Shown here: positions 50,966-59,124 of the stretch, in pieces | Numbering within the stretch: the first letter of the stretch is position 1 | How the letters are laid out: each line of letters begins with the position of its first letter | Origin: Ruminococcus sp. | Lineage (GTDB): Bacteria; Bacillota; Clostridia; Oscillospirales; Acutalibacteraceae | Reading direction: 5' to 3' | DNA: 64,000 nucleotides | NCBI GenBank assembly: GCA_004558485.1 | Contig: SFCS01000003.1 | Span: 1-64,000, forward strand | Translations under genes and position numbers: made by a program | The notes under the pieces: generated by a model | Told to the model about the DNA's origin: nothing | Seen by the model: the letters and a program-made list of their open reading frames with translations, nothing else | Databases searched by the model: none

Positions 50966-52447
50966 ATGAAGATGCAATATTTACTCGGAATTGATTTCGG
51001 CGGCGGCGCGTCCAAGGCAACGCTTTTGGCGACGGACGGCACGGTCGCGGCGGAGGCGACGGCGGAATACCCGACGCTGTATCCCGCTGCGGGGGCATGC
51101 GAGCAACGCCCCGCCGACTGGATCGGTGCGCTGTGTGAAAATGTGCACACGCTGCTCGGAAAGAGCGGTGTTGCGCCGACGGATATTCTGGCGATCGCTA
51201 TCGATTCTGCGACGCATACCTCGCTTGTGTGCGACAGGCATTTCACCCCGCTGCGCCCGGCGATGCACTGGACGGACAGCCGCAGCCGCCTGCAGGCGGA
51301 TCGCCTGCGCGAACAGTGCGGCGAGGATATTTTCAAAAAGACCTTCCACAAGCCGGACACCATCTGGACACTGCCGCAGCTTTTGTGGCTGCGGGAAAAC
51401 GAGCCGAAGGTGTTTTCTGCGGTGCGGCACATTTTCTTTGAAAAGGACTATATCCGCTATTTCCTGACCGCGACCTATTGCACCGACTACATCGAGGCGC
51501 AGGGCAGCATGCTGTTCGACTGCAACACGATGCAGTGGGACGAGGAGCTGTGTGCTCTTGCGGGCATCACGCCGCAGATGCTGCCGCCGCTCAAAAGTCC
51601 GACCGACATTGTCGGTCGTGTGACCGATGAGGCGGCAGCGGCGACGGGACTGGCGAAGGGTACACCGGTCATCTGCGGCACGACCGACACGGTGATGGAG
51701 GTGTTTGCCTCCGGCGCGGTGGAAAAGGGCAATGTGACGGTAAAGCTGGCGACGGCGGGACGCATCTGCGTCATCACCGACCGCCCCTATCCCGACCGCC
51801 ATCTTGTCAACTATTCCCATATTGCGGAAAGGCTTTGGTATCCCGGCACCGCTACGAAGGCGGCGGCATCGTCCTATCGCTGGTATCGCGACACCTTCGG
51901 CGGCGATTATCGCGCGCTGGATGCGGGTGCGGCGGAGGTGCCGCTCGGCTGCGATGGGCTTTTGTTCCATCCGTATCTGAACGGCGAGCTGACACCCTAT
52001 GCCGATCCGCAGCTTTGCGGCAGCTTTACGGGCGTGCGGGCGACGCACACCCGTGCGCATTTCACCCGCGCTGTGCTGGAGGGCGTGGCGCTGTCGCTTT
52101 TGGACAGCAAGCGGTATCTCGACAGCCTCGACATTCCCTATGATGCGGCGGCGACGCTGATCGGCGGCGGCGCAAAAGGACCGCTTTGGCGGCAGATTAC
52201 GGCGGACGCTTTGGGTATGACGCTCAAAACCACCGAGAGCAGCGACTCCTCGCTCGGCTCTGCCATGCTGGCGGGCATCGCCGCGGGCGTGTTCCGCGAC
52301 GCAAAGGACGCGGTCGCCCACTGCGTGAAGGCGGCGGATGTGGTGCGCCCCAACATCGAGAACACCGCGGAATATGCCAAACTGTTTACGGTATATAAAC
52401 AGATACACGACGCCCTGGCGCCGATCTACAGAACACGGGAGATTTGA
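50966..52447 (+). CDS. FGGY-family carbohydrate kinase (xylulokinase-like)
   Basis: This is a 493-residue sugar kinase. The phosphate-1 loop is YLLGIDFGGGASKATLLATDG; AIAIDSATHTSLVCD and MHWTDSRSRLQAD follow, and the C-terminal adenosine loop is LIGGGAKGPLWRQITADALG. It has the xylulokinase-like layout but with HTS in place of the usual HG(x) loop. It would phosphorylate the ketose made by the isomerase. The ATG at 50966 lies 12 bases after the DUF4867 stop. Confidence 0.9.
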   Translation: MKMQYLLGIDFGGGASKATLLATDGTVAAEATAEYPTLYPAAGACEQRPADWIGALCENVHTLLGKSGVAPTDILAIAIDSATHTSLVCDRHFTPLRPAMHWTDSRSRLQADRLREQCGEDIFKKTFHKPDTIWTLPQLLWLRENEPKVFSAVRHIFFEKDYIRYFLTATYCTDYIEAQGSMLFDCNTMQWDEELCALAGITPQMLPPLKSPTDIVGRVTDEAAAATGLAKGTPVICGTTDTVMEVFASGAVEKGNVTVKLATAGRICVITDRPYPDRHLVNYSHIAERLWYPGTATKAAASSYRWYRDTFGGDYRALDAGAAEVPLGCDGLLFHPYLNGELTPYADPQLCGSFTGVRATHTRAHFTRAVLEGVALSLLDSKRYLDSLDIPYDAAATLIGGGAKGPLWRQITADALGMTLKTTESSDSSLGSAMLAGIAAGVFRDAKDAVAHCVKAADVVRPNIENTAEYAKLFTVYKQIHDALAPIYRTREI

Positions 52448-52449
52448 CG

Positions 52450-53829
52450 ATGCATATTGTGGTTTGCGTGCGGCAGGATCTTGACGGTGCGCTGTCGCCC
52501 TTTGACGCCTGCGCCTATGAGGCGGCGCTGCGGGTGGACGGCGCGGCGGTCACGCTGCTCAGCATGGGGCCGCCGAAAACGGCGGATCTTCTCACTCCCC
52601 TCACAAGACTCGGCGCGGCGCGCGCGGTGCTGCTGACCGATCGCGCCTTTTCGGGTGCGGACACGCTGGCGACGGCATATACGCTGTCGCTTGCGATAAA
52701 AAAGCTGTCGCCCGACCTCATTTTCTGCGGGCGGCAGACACTGATAGGCGACACCGGGCAGGTCGGCCCGATGCTGGCGGCGCAGTGCGGCGCGGCGATC
52801 GTGACAAGCGCCATGGAAATTGCGGTCACAAAGGACGGTGTTTGCTGCAAGACCCGCGATGAGGGCGACATGTGTGCGCCGTTTCCGGCGGTCGTGACGG
52901 TGGAGCGCATCAACACGCTGCGCCTGCCGTCGCTGCGCTCAAAATGCGGCGCGTTAGAGGTGTGGGACGCGGCGGCGCTCGGCGCGGATGTTTCCCGCTG
53001 CGGCCTTATCGGCTCACCGACGCGCGTCATCGAAAGCCGTGAAAACACCGCCGGTCGGCGGCACTGTCGGTTCATCACCCCCGCCGAGCTGCCCGCCGTC
53101 ATTGCGGATGCACAGAAAAAAAGCGCGGCAGCGGTAACCTTTGAAAAAGCGGCTTGTCCGCTTACAAAGGTGCTGATCGTCGGGGAGACCCCGCGCGCCT
53201 TTGCCGAGGCGGTGGGGAAAACGGTCGTGTGCCTCGAAGAAAAAACGCCGAAGGCATTGGCGGCGGCGATACGGGCGCAAGACCCCGACGCCGTGCTTTT
53301 CGGGACGGACGCCCGGAGTCGCCGCACGGCGGCGCTCGTCGCCGGCGAAAACGGGCTGGGGCTTTGTGCCGACTGTACGGCGCTCGAAACAGACGGCAAG
53401 ACGCTTTTCATGATCCGTCCCGCGCTTTCGGGCAGCGTCATTGCGAAGATCAAAAGCAACACCCGCCCCGCCATGGCGACGGTGCGCACCACGGTGCAAA
53501 GCGCCGCGGTGACGGTCGGTGCGGGCTTCGGCGTGAAAAACGAGATCGAGAGAGTGCGCGCCTTTGCCGAGAGATACGGCGCATCGCTTGCCGCGTCGCG
53601 TCGCTTGGTGGATAACGGCGTTTTGCCGTATGCGATGCAGGTGGGACTGACCGGCCAAACGGTCGCGCCGCCGGTGTATATTGCCGTCGGCATTTCGGGC
53701 GCGGTGCACCACATCGTGGGCATGCAGCGCGCGGGCACGGTCATTGCGATCAACCCCGATCGCAAAGCCCCTATTTTCGACTATGCCGATTTCGGCATCG
53801 TCGCCGATTTTTCCGACATGGACATCTGA
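52450..53829 (+). CDS. Single-chain electron transfer flavoprotein (EtfB-EtfA fusion)
   Basis: The 459-residue protein joins both Etf subunits. Residues 1 to about 210 are EtfB (MHIVVCVRQDLDG, then FCGRQTLIGDTGQVGPMLA and VTVERINTLRLPSLR). The rest is EtfA: a short N-terminal domain, then the FAD domain MQVGLTGQTVAPPVYIAVGI followed by SGAVHHIVGMQRAG and INPDRKAPIFDYADFGIVAD. Separate EtfB plus EtfA usually total near 590 residues, so this is compact. The EtfA segment SGGRG-LK, with its conserved flavin-contacting Arg, appears here as VGAGFGVKN without Arg. As last gene of the operon, it is the likely electron acceptor of the FAD/Fe-S pair. Confidence 0.88.
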   Translation: MHIVVCVRQDLDGALSPFDACAYEAALRVDGAAVTLLSMGPPKTADLLTPLTRLGAARAVLLTDRAFSGADTLATAYTLSLAIKKLSPDLIFCGRQTLIGDTGQVGPMLAAQCGAAIVTSAMEIAVTKDGVCCKTRDEGDMCAPFPAVVTVERINTLRLPSLRSKCGALEVWDAAALGADVSRCGLIGSPTRVIESRENTAGRRHCRFITPAELPAVIADAQKKSAAAVTFEKAACPLTKVLIVGETPRAFAEAVGKTVVCLEEKTPKALAAAIRAQDPDAVLFGTDARSRRTAALVAGENGLGLCADCTALETDGKTLFMIRPALSGSVIAKIKSNTRPAMATVRTTVQSAAVTVGAGFGVKNEIERVRAFAERYGASLAASRRLVDNGVLPYAMQVGLTGQTVAPPVYIAVGISGAVHHIVGMQRAGTVIAINPDRKAPIFDYADFGIVADFSDMDI

Positions 53830-53835
53830 ATTGAC

Positions 53836-53876
53836 AAGAAGATCGGTGTTCACCTGTGGTGGACACCGATCTTCTT
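53836..53876. terminator. Bidirectional terminator between etf and AraC genes
   Basis: AAGAAGATCGGTGT pairs with its complement ending at 53876, with further pairs (CACC/GGTG) inside. A/T-rich arm ends serve both strands. Confidence 0.8.
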
Positions 53877-54633
53877 ATATGGTAAAAATTCTGTTTTGCT
53901 GTCGGTAGGCGGTGGGGGTGAGCCCCGTTTTTTCCTTGAAAATGCGGCAGAAGTGATAGGGGCTCGAAAACCCGCAGGACTCCGCCACCGCGCCGATCTT
54001 CTCCGTTCCCTCACTGAGGAGTGCTTTTGCCTTGTGCAGACGAATGTCGATGAGATACTGCCGCGGCGTGGTCTTATAGGTTGCCACAAACAGACGGCGG
54101 AAATATACCTCGCTCATGTTGCAGCACGCCGCCAGTGTCGCGTTTTTGATCTCCGGCTGCGCATAGCAGCGCCGGAGGTAGCGGATCGCCGGCATCAGCA
54201 GATGCCATTTCTCGCTCTCCCTCGCCAGGCGGTGCAGCATGTCATAAAAAATGCTCATGATCTTCGCTCTGTTTTCCGCAAACAGCGACAGCGCCTTCAT
54301 GGTCTCGAACGCCTGTATATATTCGTCGGCGCTTTGCAGCGGCAGGGCGATGATCTCGTCGCACAGCGGCGCGGCGCAGTCAAAATTGATGACGGGAAAG
54401 GTGCCGGTCTTGTCGCCTTGCAGGGAATAGCTCCTGCCTTGCGGCAAAAGCACGGCATGACGGTTGTCGGACACGGTCTCTTTGCCGTCGAGAGTATAGG
54501 TGATCCTGCCCTCGGCGCAAAAGGACAGTCCATAGCTTTTCCTGTTGCGAATGCTCACCTGCCGCCCCTTGGGGGAGAAAACGGTGAGGAGGTCGTCGAT
54601 GGCGGTGACGGTGACACGGCTAAGCGACTCCAT
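53875..54633 (-). CDS. AraC-family transcriptional regulator
   Basis: This is a 252-residue regulator with an N-terminal cupin sensor (YGLSFCAEGRITYTLDGKE, HAVLLPQGRSYSL) and two C-terminal helix-turn-helix units (ATLAACCNMSEVYFRRLF; EKIGAVAESCGFSSPYHFCR followed by IFKEKTGLTP). AAGGAAGG precedes the ATG. It is divergent from three decayed genes and probably once activated them. The reading frame itself is intact. Confidence 0.92.
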   Translation of the reverse strand: MESLSRVTVTAIDDLLTVFSPKGRQVSIRNRKSYGLSFCAEGRITYTLDGKETVSDNRHAVLLPQGRSYSLQGDKTGTFPVINFDCAAPLCDEIIALPLQSADEYIQAFETMKALSLFAENRAKIMSIFYDMLHRLARESEKWHLLMPAIRYLRRCYAQPEIKNATLAACCNMSEVYFRRLFVATYKTTPRQYLIDIRLHKAKALLSEGTEKIGAVAESCGFSSPYHFCRIFKEKTGLTPTAYRQQNRIFTI

Positions 54634-54663
54634 GCTGACACCTTCCTTTCCTTTGTTGCTTGC

Positions 54664-54672
54664 AGTATACCA
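54664..54672 (-). promoter_or_regulatory. Extended -10 of the AraC gene
   Basis: Minus-strand TGGTATACT (hexamer TATACT at 54664-54669) without a convincing -35. Confidence 0.5.
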
Positions 54673-54744
54673 CTTTTGGCAAGAAAAGAAATAAAATTAT
54701 CATAAATCAGTATCAAAAAAGTCAAAAAAGTGTCGTTTTCTGCA

Positions 54745-54773
54745 TTGCACACCGCCGCAATTCTTCCTATAAT
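54745..54773 (+). promoter_or_regulatory. Promoter of the SDR fragment
   Basis: -35 TTGCAC (54745-54750) and consensus -10 TATAAT (54768-54773) with 17-base spacing. Confidence 0.75.
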
Positions 54774-54794
54774 CGGAGAAAAGGAGGGATACCT

Positions 54795-54983
54795 ATGCAG
54801 TTTGCGGGAAAGACCGCCGTTCTGACAGGGGCGGCGTCGGGCATGGGCTTGCTGTTTGCGCAGAATTTTGCGGCGCTCGGCGGCAATGCGGTCTTGTGTG
54901 ATGTGAACGAGCAGGTGCTCACGGAAAAGGTACGGGAGATAAACGAAAAGGGCGGCAGCGCGATCGGCAGACGGGGGAAATGA
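54795..54983 (+). pseudogene. 3'-truncated short-chain dehydrogenase (SDR)
   Basis: Only 62 codons remain. MQFAGKTAVLTGAASGMGLL has the TGxxxGxG cofactor motif of classical SDRs, followed by the first Rossmann strands to REINEKGGSAIG. There the SDR sequence ends in RRGK and stop. A normal SDR has about 250 residues with NNAG and YxxxK motifs, all missing. The promoter and ribosome binding site (AAGGAGGG) are intact. The next fragment overlaps as ATGA, so a deletion seems to have fused two genes. Confidence 0.8.
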
Positions 54984-55393
54984 CCTATGACACTGCCGCC
55001 GTGGAAAAGCAAAAGGCGCTCATCGATCGGTTGCACGAAAAGGGCGCAAGCGTGCTGATGTCCTCGCACATTTTTCATTTTGTGCCGGCGGAAAAGGTGC
55101 TGGAAATTGCGCTTGCGCACCAAAGCCGCGGCGCGGACATCGCAAAGATCGTGGTCGGGGCGGAAAATGAGGACGAGGAGATCGAAAACCTCCGGATCAT
55201 CCATATGCTCAAAAAGACGCTTTCCATCCCGTTTCTTTTTCTCTCGGGCGGGGAATGTCGGCTGCTCAGACGCATCGGCGGGGAGCTTGGCAACTGCATG
55301 ACGCTTTGCGTTTGCGAACATGACGCATTTGCCACACCGGCACAGCCGCTTTTGACATCCGCAAAATGCATCCGTGACGCCATGCGGCAATGA
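54980..55393 (+). pseudogene. 5'-truncated type I 3-dehydroquinate dehydratase (AroD-like)
   Basis: The 137-codon frame contains the C-terminal half of an AroD-type barrel: GASVLMSSHIFHFVPAEKVL matches the catalytic-His region (SxHDF..TP) and RGADIAKIVVGAENEDE the Schiff-base lysine (ADIxKI). The end has FLFLSGGECRLLRRIGGELG and FATPAQPLLTSAKCI. The first ~110 residues of a normal AroD (about 250 aa) are missing, replaced by MTYDTAAVEKQ. It probably lost its start when the SDR lost its end. Some activity cannot be excluded but is unlikely. Confidence 0.72.
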
Positions 55394-55405
55394 AGGGGGA
55401 CAAAA

Positions 55406-56103
55406 ATGAAAGCCATTCTTGTGAATGATGACCGCTCACTGCGGTGGGGAGAGGTGTCGGATCCCGTTTTGGGGGCGGATGACTGCCTTGTGAAGATCGA
55501 GGCAGCGGCGCTCAACCGCGCGGATCTGATGCAGCGTGAGGGGGACTATCCGCCGCCGCCCGGCTGCCCCGATTGGATGGGGCTGGAGATCGCCGGAACG
55601 ATCGTCGATATGGCGGACGGCGCAAGGAAAAAGTCGACATGGCAGGTCGGAGACAGGGTCTGCGCGCTGCTCGGCGGCGGAGGGTATGCCCAGTATGCGG
55701 CGGTGAGATACGATATGCTCATGCCCATTCCCGTAAATTGCACGGCGTGGATGTGGCGATCGATTGCGTCAGCGGCGAAACGATGGGGCGGTGTTTGCCG
55801 TTTCTGTCGCACGGTGCGCGGTGGATCATGATTGCCGCGCTCGGCGGGCAAAAGACGGAAATCGACCTCAAAAACATCTATGTGCGCAATGTGCGCATCA
55901 TCGGCAGCACGCTGCGCTCGCGCCCGCCGCAAGTGAAAGCACAGATCCTTTCGGCGCTTGTGCGGGATGTGTGGCAAAAGGTGGCGGCGGGGGAGATCCG
56001 CCCGACGATCTATAAGGTGCTGCCCATCACCGACGCCGAAAAGGCGCAGGACATCTTGTATCGCGGCGAAAATGTCGGCAAGGTCGTTCTGACAGTGGAA
56101 TAG
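55406..56103 (+). pseudogene. Quinone oxidoreductase-like (MDR) gene with internal deletion and frameshift
   Basis: The first part (to about 55735) encodes the N-terminal catalytic domain of a zeta-crystallin-type NADPH:quinone oxidoreductase: AAALNRADLMQREGDYPPPP, MGLEIAGTIVD, GGGGYAQYAAV. After MPIPVN the frame runs into unrelated residues and a stop at 55829. In another frame the C-terminal part follows from about 55738 (HGVDVAIDCVSGETMGRCLP, NVRIIGSTLRSRPPQVKAQI) to 56103. About 95 residues with the Rossmann GxGxxG are missing between them. So a deletion with frameshift has destroyed the gene. A terminator follows. Confidence 0.82.
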
Positions 56104-56137
56104 AAAAAAGCAACCATGGCGGCATGGTTGCTTTTTT
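56104..56137 (+). terminator. Terminator after the quinone oxidoreductase remnant
   Basis: GCAACCATG and CATGGTTGC pair around GCGG, flanked by AAAAAA and TTTTTT. Confidence 0.9.
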
Positions 56138-56164
56138 GTTCACACATTTTGCGCCGCAGTATGG

Positions 56165-56170
56165 TATACT
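56165..56170 (+). promoter_or_regulatory. Extended -10 upstream of the beta-propeller gene
   Basis: TATACT (56165-56170) preceded by TGG, 21 bases before the ATG. No clear -35 at the right distance. Confidence 0.5.
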
Positions 56171-56190
56171 GCCCGGTGGAGGTGTCAAAA

Positions 56191-57210
56191 ATGACCGAAA
56201 CAAAGAAGAAGTCGGCGGGGCGGCGCATCCTCACCGCCGCTTTGATCGCTTTATGTGTCGTGCTGCTGCTTTTGCTCGGCGTGCGTGAGTATTTCCGCCT
56301 GTCGGTGAGAAGCTACTATCGGCACGCGGAAAAGACCTTTGTCATTCCCGGACTGTCCGACGGCATGATCGTGCAGGGGTTGGCATATGAAGAAGAAAAG
56401 GGCGACTTTTTCGTCACCGGCTACCGCGCCGACGGTGCAGCGTCGCAGGTGAGCCTTGTGCACCGCGCGGACGGCAAGGAGCAAAAGCGCCTCTCGCTTG
56501 CGGATCAGAGCGGCAGCGCTTATCTCGGCCATGTCGGCGGCATCACGGTGGCAAACGATTTTGTCTATGTCGCGGACGAGGCGGGGCTGATGGTCTATTC
56601 CCTTTCGGACTTCTATGCTGCCGCCGACGGCGGCACGGTCACGGCGGTCGGTTTCTTCCCGACAAAGACCGCCGACGACAGCCTGGCAGTCGCTTTTGTC
56701 CACAATGACGGCGAAAATATCTATGTCGGCGAATTTTTTAGAGAGCAGAACTATCCCACGCCGGACAGCCACAAGTATACGACGGCGGCGGGCGACGAAA
56801 GCCCCGCGCTGCTTTTGTCCTTCCGTCTCGACAAGGATGCCCCCTGCGGCATCGCGCCCACGGTCGAAAAGGCGTATTCCATCCCGGGGCTGGTGCAGGG
56901 CATGTGCATCGACGACGCGGGCAACATCTGCCTTTCCACCTCGTATGCGGCAGCGTTTTCGCACCTGTATATCTACGGTACGCCGCAGACCGAGGGCGAG
57001 GTCACGGTGCTGGGGCAGACGCTGCCGCGCTATGTGCTTGACAGCTCCTGCCTCAAAGCCGATATCAAAGCGCCGCCCATGGCGGAGGAGATCGTCACGG
57101 TGGACGGCAAGCTGTATACCATGTGCGAGTCCGCGACCAATAAATATATCTTCGGAAAATTCACTTCGGCGAAATACTGCTATGCCACCGATCTTGCGGC
57201 GTGGCTGTGA
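56191..57210 (+). CDS. Membrane-anchored beta-propeller-like protein
   Basis: This is a 339-residue protein with one N-terminal transmembrane segment (ILTAALIALCVVLLLLLGV), the rest outside. Repeated strands such as KGDFFVTGYR, GGITVANDFVYVADEAGLMV and QGMCIDDAGNICLSTSY have the YVxD/ICLS pattern of NHL- or YncE-type beta-propellers. No enzymatic motif is visible. GGAGG precedes the ATG at 56191; the frame starts earlier but crosses the terminator and promoter. Function unknown, possibly ligand or sugar binding at the surface. Confidence 0.75.
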   Translation: MTETKKKSAGRRILTAALIALCVVLLLLLGVREYFRLSVRSYYRHAEKTFVIPGLSDGMIVQGLAYEEEKGDFFVTGYRADGAASQVSLVHRADGKEQKRLSLADQSGSAYLGHVGGITVANDFVYVADEAGLMVYSLSDFYAAADGGTVTAVGFFPTKTADDSLAVAFVHNDGENIYVGEFFREQNYPTPDSHKYTTAAGDESPALLLSFRLDKDAPCGIAPTVEKAYSIPGLVQGMCIDDAGNICLSTSYAAAFSHLYIYGTPQTEGEVTVLGQTLPRYVLDSSCLKADIKAPPMAEEIVTVDGKLYTMCESATNKYIFGKFTSAKYCYATDLAAWL

Positions 57211-57217
57211 TAGGGGC

Positions 57218-57246
57218 TTGCGGCTTTTCCCTTCTTATGGTATACT
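57218..57246 (+). promoter_or_regulatory. Promoter of the TRIC-type gene
   Basis: -35 TTGCGG (57218-57223), 17 bases, -10 TATACT (57241-57246) with TGG upstream. The transcript would start about at the ribosome binding site. Confidence 0.6.
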
Positions 57247-57264
57247 GCCGTCGGAGGGATGCGT

Positions 57265-57918
57265 GTGGAGCGGGTTTTTCAGATCATGGAGCTTGTCGGC
57301 ACAGTGGCGTTTGCCATCTCGGGTGTCATCGCCGGTGTGCGGCATCATATGGATGTGTTCGGCACGACGGTGCTGGGGCTGGTGACGGCGGTCGGCGGCG
57401 GTATCGTGCGGGACATGATGATCGGCAGATTGCCGCCGACGGTGTTTTTGCATCCGCTGTGCGCAATCGTGGCGCTGCTCACTTCGCTTTTCCTGTTTTT
57501 TCTCATGTACATCCTCAAGGCGGAGGCGGGCACGCGCCTGAAACGCCCGGAGGACATCCTGCTGTTTGTGACCGACACGGTGGGGCTGGGCGTTTTCACG
57601 GTGCTCGGCATTGAAACCACCGTGCAGGCGGGCTACACCGGCAGGGCGATGCTGCTGTTTGTCGGCATCATCACCGGCATCGGCGGCGGCATCTTCCGCG
57701 ATGTGTTTTCCGGCGTGATCCCCGCTGTGTTCCGCAAGCATGTCTATGCCCTGGCATCGGCGGCGGGCGCGCTCGTCTATGTGCTGCTCATGCCGTATGT
57801 GTCCTATCGCATCTGCATGCCCGCGGGGTTTGTCACCGTCGTGGTGATCCGCGTTTGCGCTAACATTTTCAAATGGGATCTGCCGATTGTCGGCGGAAAA
57901 GAGAAACGGGAGGCTTGA
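57265..57918 (+). CDS. TRIC-type (UPF0126/YadS) membrane protein
   Basis: This is a seven-helix membrane protein of about 217 residues built from two repeats: VAFAISGVIAGVRHHMDVFG with VTAVGGGIVRDMMIGRLPP, and VFTVLGIETTVQAGY with ITGIGGGIFRDVFSGVIP. The GGGxxRD motifs are the hallmark of trimeric intracellular cation channel homologues in bacteria; transport of cations or amino acids has been proposed. The GTG at 57265 lies seven bases after GGAGG; the ATG at 57259 is directly adjacent to that site. A promoter (TTGCGG 57218-57223, TATACT 57241-57246) is just upstream, so the leader is only a few bases. Confidence 0.88.
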   Translation: MERVFQIMELVGTVAFAISGVIAGVRHHMDVFGTTVLGLVTAVGGGIVRDMMIGRLPPTVFLHPLCAIVALLTSLFLFFLMYILKAEAGTRLKRPEDILLFVTDTVGLGVFTVLGIETTVQAGYTGRAMLLFVGIITGIGGGIFRDVFSGVIPAVFRKHVYALASAAGALVYVLLMPYVSYRICMPAGFVTVVVIRVCANIFKWDLPIVGGKEKREA

Positions 57919-57919
57919 C

Positions 57920-58837
57920 ATGGAGCACTTTTCCATACCGTCCGCGTGGCAGGGGGAGACCCTGCACGGGATCGTCGTCGCGCCGCAGGGCGCGCCGCGC
58001 TGCCTTGTGCAGTTTGTGCACGGCATGGCGGAATATATCGAACGCTATGTGCCGGTGATGGAATTTCTGGCGCAGCACGGGATGCTGTGCTTCGGGCATG
58101 ACCATATCGGGCACGGCGACACGCAGAAAACCGTCAAAAAGCGCGGTCACATGCCGTATGCAAACGGCGGGGACATTTTGGTGACGGATGTGCTGGCGGT
58201 GCAGGCGCATGTGAAAGCACAGTACCCGTCGCTGCCGACCGTCCTTTTCGGACACAGCATGGGCTCCTTCGTGGTGCGCAGCACCGTTGCAAAAGCGCCC
58301 GCGACCTATGCGGCACTCATTGCGTGCGGCACGGGCGGCCCGCAGGCTGCCATCGGCGTCGGACGCGCGCTCACGGGGCTTTTGCGCGGCGTGAAGGGGG
58401 AGAAGCATCGCTCCCGCCTTTTGTATGCGCTGATGTTCGACGCTTTTTCAAAGGGCTTTCCCGAAAAAGAGGCGTCCGCCTGGCTTTCCCGCAATCCCGA
58501 AAATGTGCGGGCATATGACGCGGACGAAAAGTGCGGGTTCATGTTCTCGGTCGGCGGCATCCGCTCGCTGCTTGCGGTGAACGGCTTTGCCAACAGCAAG
58601 GCGTGCTTTGCCGCAACGCCGCACTTTCCGATCCTGCTCATCGCGGGGGATCACGATCCCGTCGGCGATCACGGGAAGGGCGTGAAGCGCGTGGCAGAGC
58701 TTTACCGCGAGAGCGGACACACCGATGTCACGCTGCGGCTTTTCGAAAACGATCGGCACGAAATTCTCAATGAAAACGACCGCGACGAAGTGATGAAAAC
58801 GATACTGGACTTTATAGAAGAAAAGCTCCGCTTTTGA
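57920..58837 (+). CDS. Alpha/beta hydrolase (lysophospholipase/monoacylglycerol lipase-like)
   Basis: This is a 305-residue serine hydrolase. The oxyanion/turn region is CLVQFVHGMAEYIERYVPVM, the nucleophile elbow VLFGHSMGSFVVRS, the acid LLIAGDHDPVGDHGKG and the histidine ENDRHEILNE. This set resembles monoacylglycerol lipases and lysophospholipases (PldB-like). There is no signal peptide. GGGAGG precedes the ATG at 57920, one base after the previous gene. Its last codons and terminator are duplicated by the element that follows. Confidence 0.9.
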   Translation: MEHFSIPSAWQGETLHGIVVAPQGAPRCLVQFVHGMAEYIERYVPVMEFLAQHGMLCFGHDHIGHGDTQKTVKKRGHMPYANGGDILVTDVLAVQAHVKAQYPSLPTVLFGHSMGSFVVRSTVAKAPATYAALIACGTGGPQAAIGVGRALTGLLRGVKGEKHRSRLLYALMFDAFSKGFPEKEASAWLSRNPENVRAYDADEKCGFMFSVGGIRSLLAVNGFANSKACFAATPHFPILLIAGDHDPVGDHGKGVKRVAELYRESGHTDVTLRLFENDRHEILNENDRDEVMKTILDFIEEKLRF

Positions 58838-58848
58838 GCGGAGCTTTT
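58820..58848 (+). repeat. Left direct repeat flanking element copy 2
   Basis: This 29-base stretch contains the last codons of the hydrolase and a perfect terminator-like hairpin (AAAAGCTCCGC/GCGGAGCTTTT). It is repeated identically at 59125-59153. Confidence 0.95.
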
Positions 58849-59124
58849 ACAGTGTGTCAAAAAACTTTTTTTGACACACTGTAAGGCTGTCTAAAAACCG
58901 CAGGAGCAAGGAAACCGCCCCCGTCGGCGTATGTGTGTACGCTAGGGCAGAAGCAATTTGCGTATGCAAATTGCGGCAGGAAGACGATATCGGCTTCCTG
59001 CAGATGACGAAGACAGCAAAAGCGGGCGTTTCGCAGAAACCCGCCTCTTACTTGCTCAACTATTTGCTTATTCTTTTCCGTCGAAATGCGTTTTTGCGTC
59101 CTGCGGACTTTTTTGACAGTCTGA
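58849..59124. mobile_element. Non-coding element copy 2, inserted in the hydrolase terminator
   Basis: It starts with a 34-base palindrome (58849-58882; arms of 16). The core runs from GGCTGTCTAAAAACCGC (58885) to GACAGTCTGA (59124), 240 bases against 201 in copy 1. The left 57 bases match copy 1 with two differences, and the right 32 (59093-59124) exactly. The extra length lies in the middle and includes two hairpins (GCAATTTGCGTATGCAAATTGC and AGGAAG...CTTCCT). The central stem GCGGGCGTTTC/GAAACCCGC differs from copy 1 but still pairs. No reading frame with coding character is present. Confidence 0.8.
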
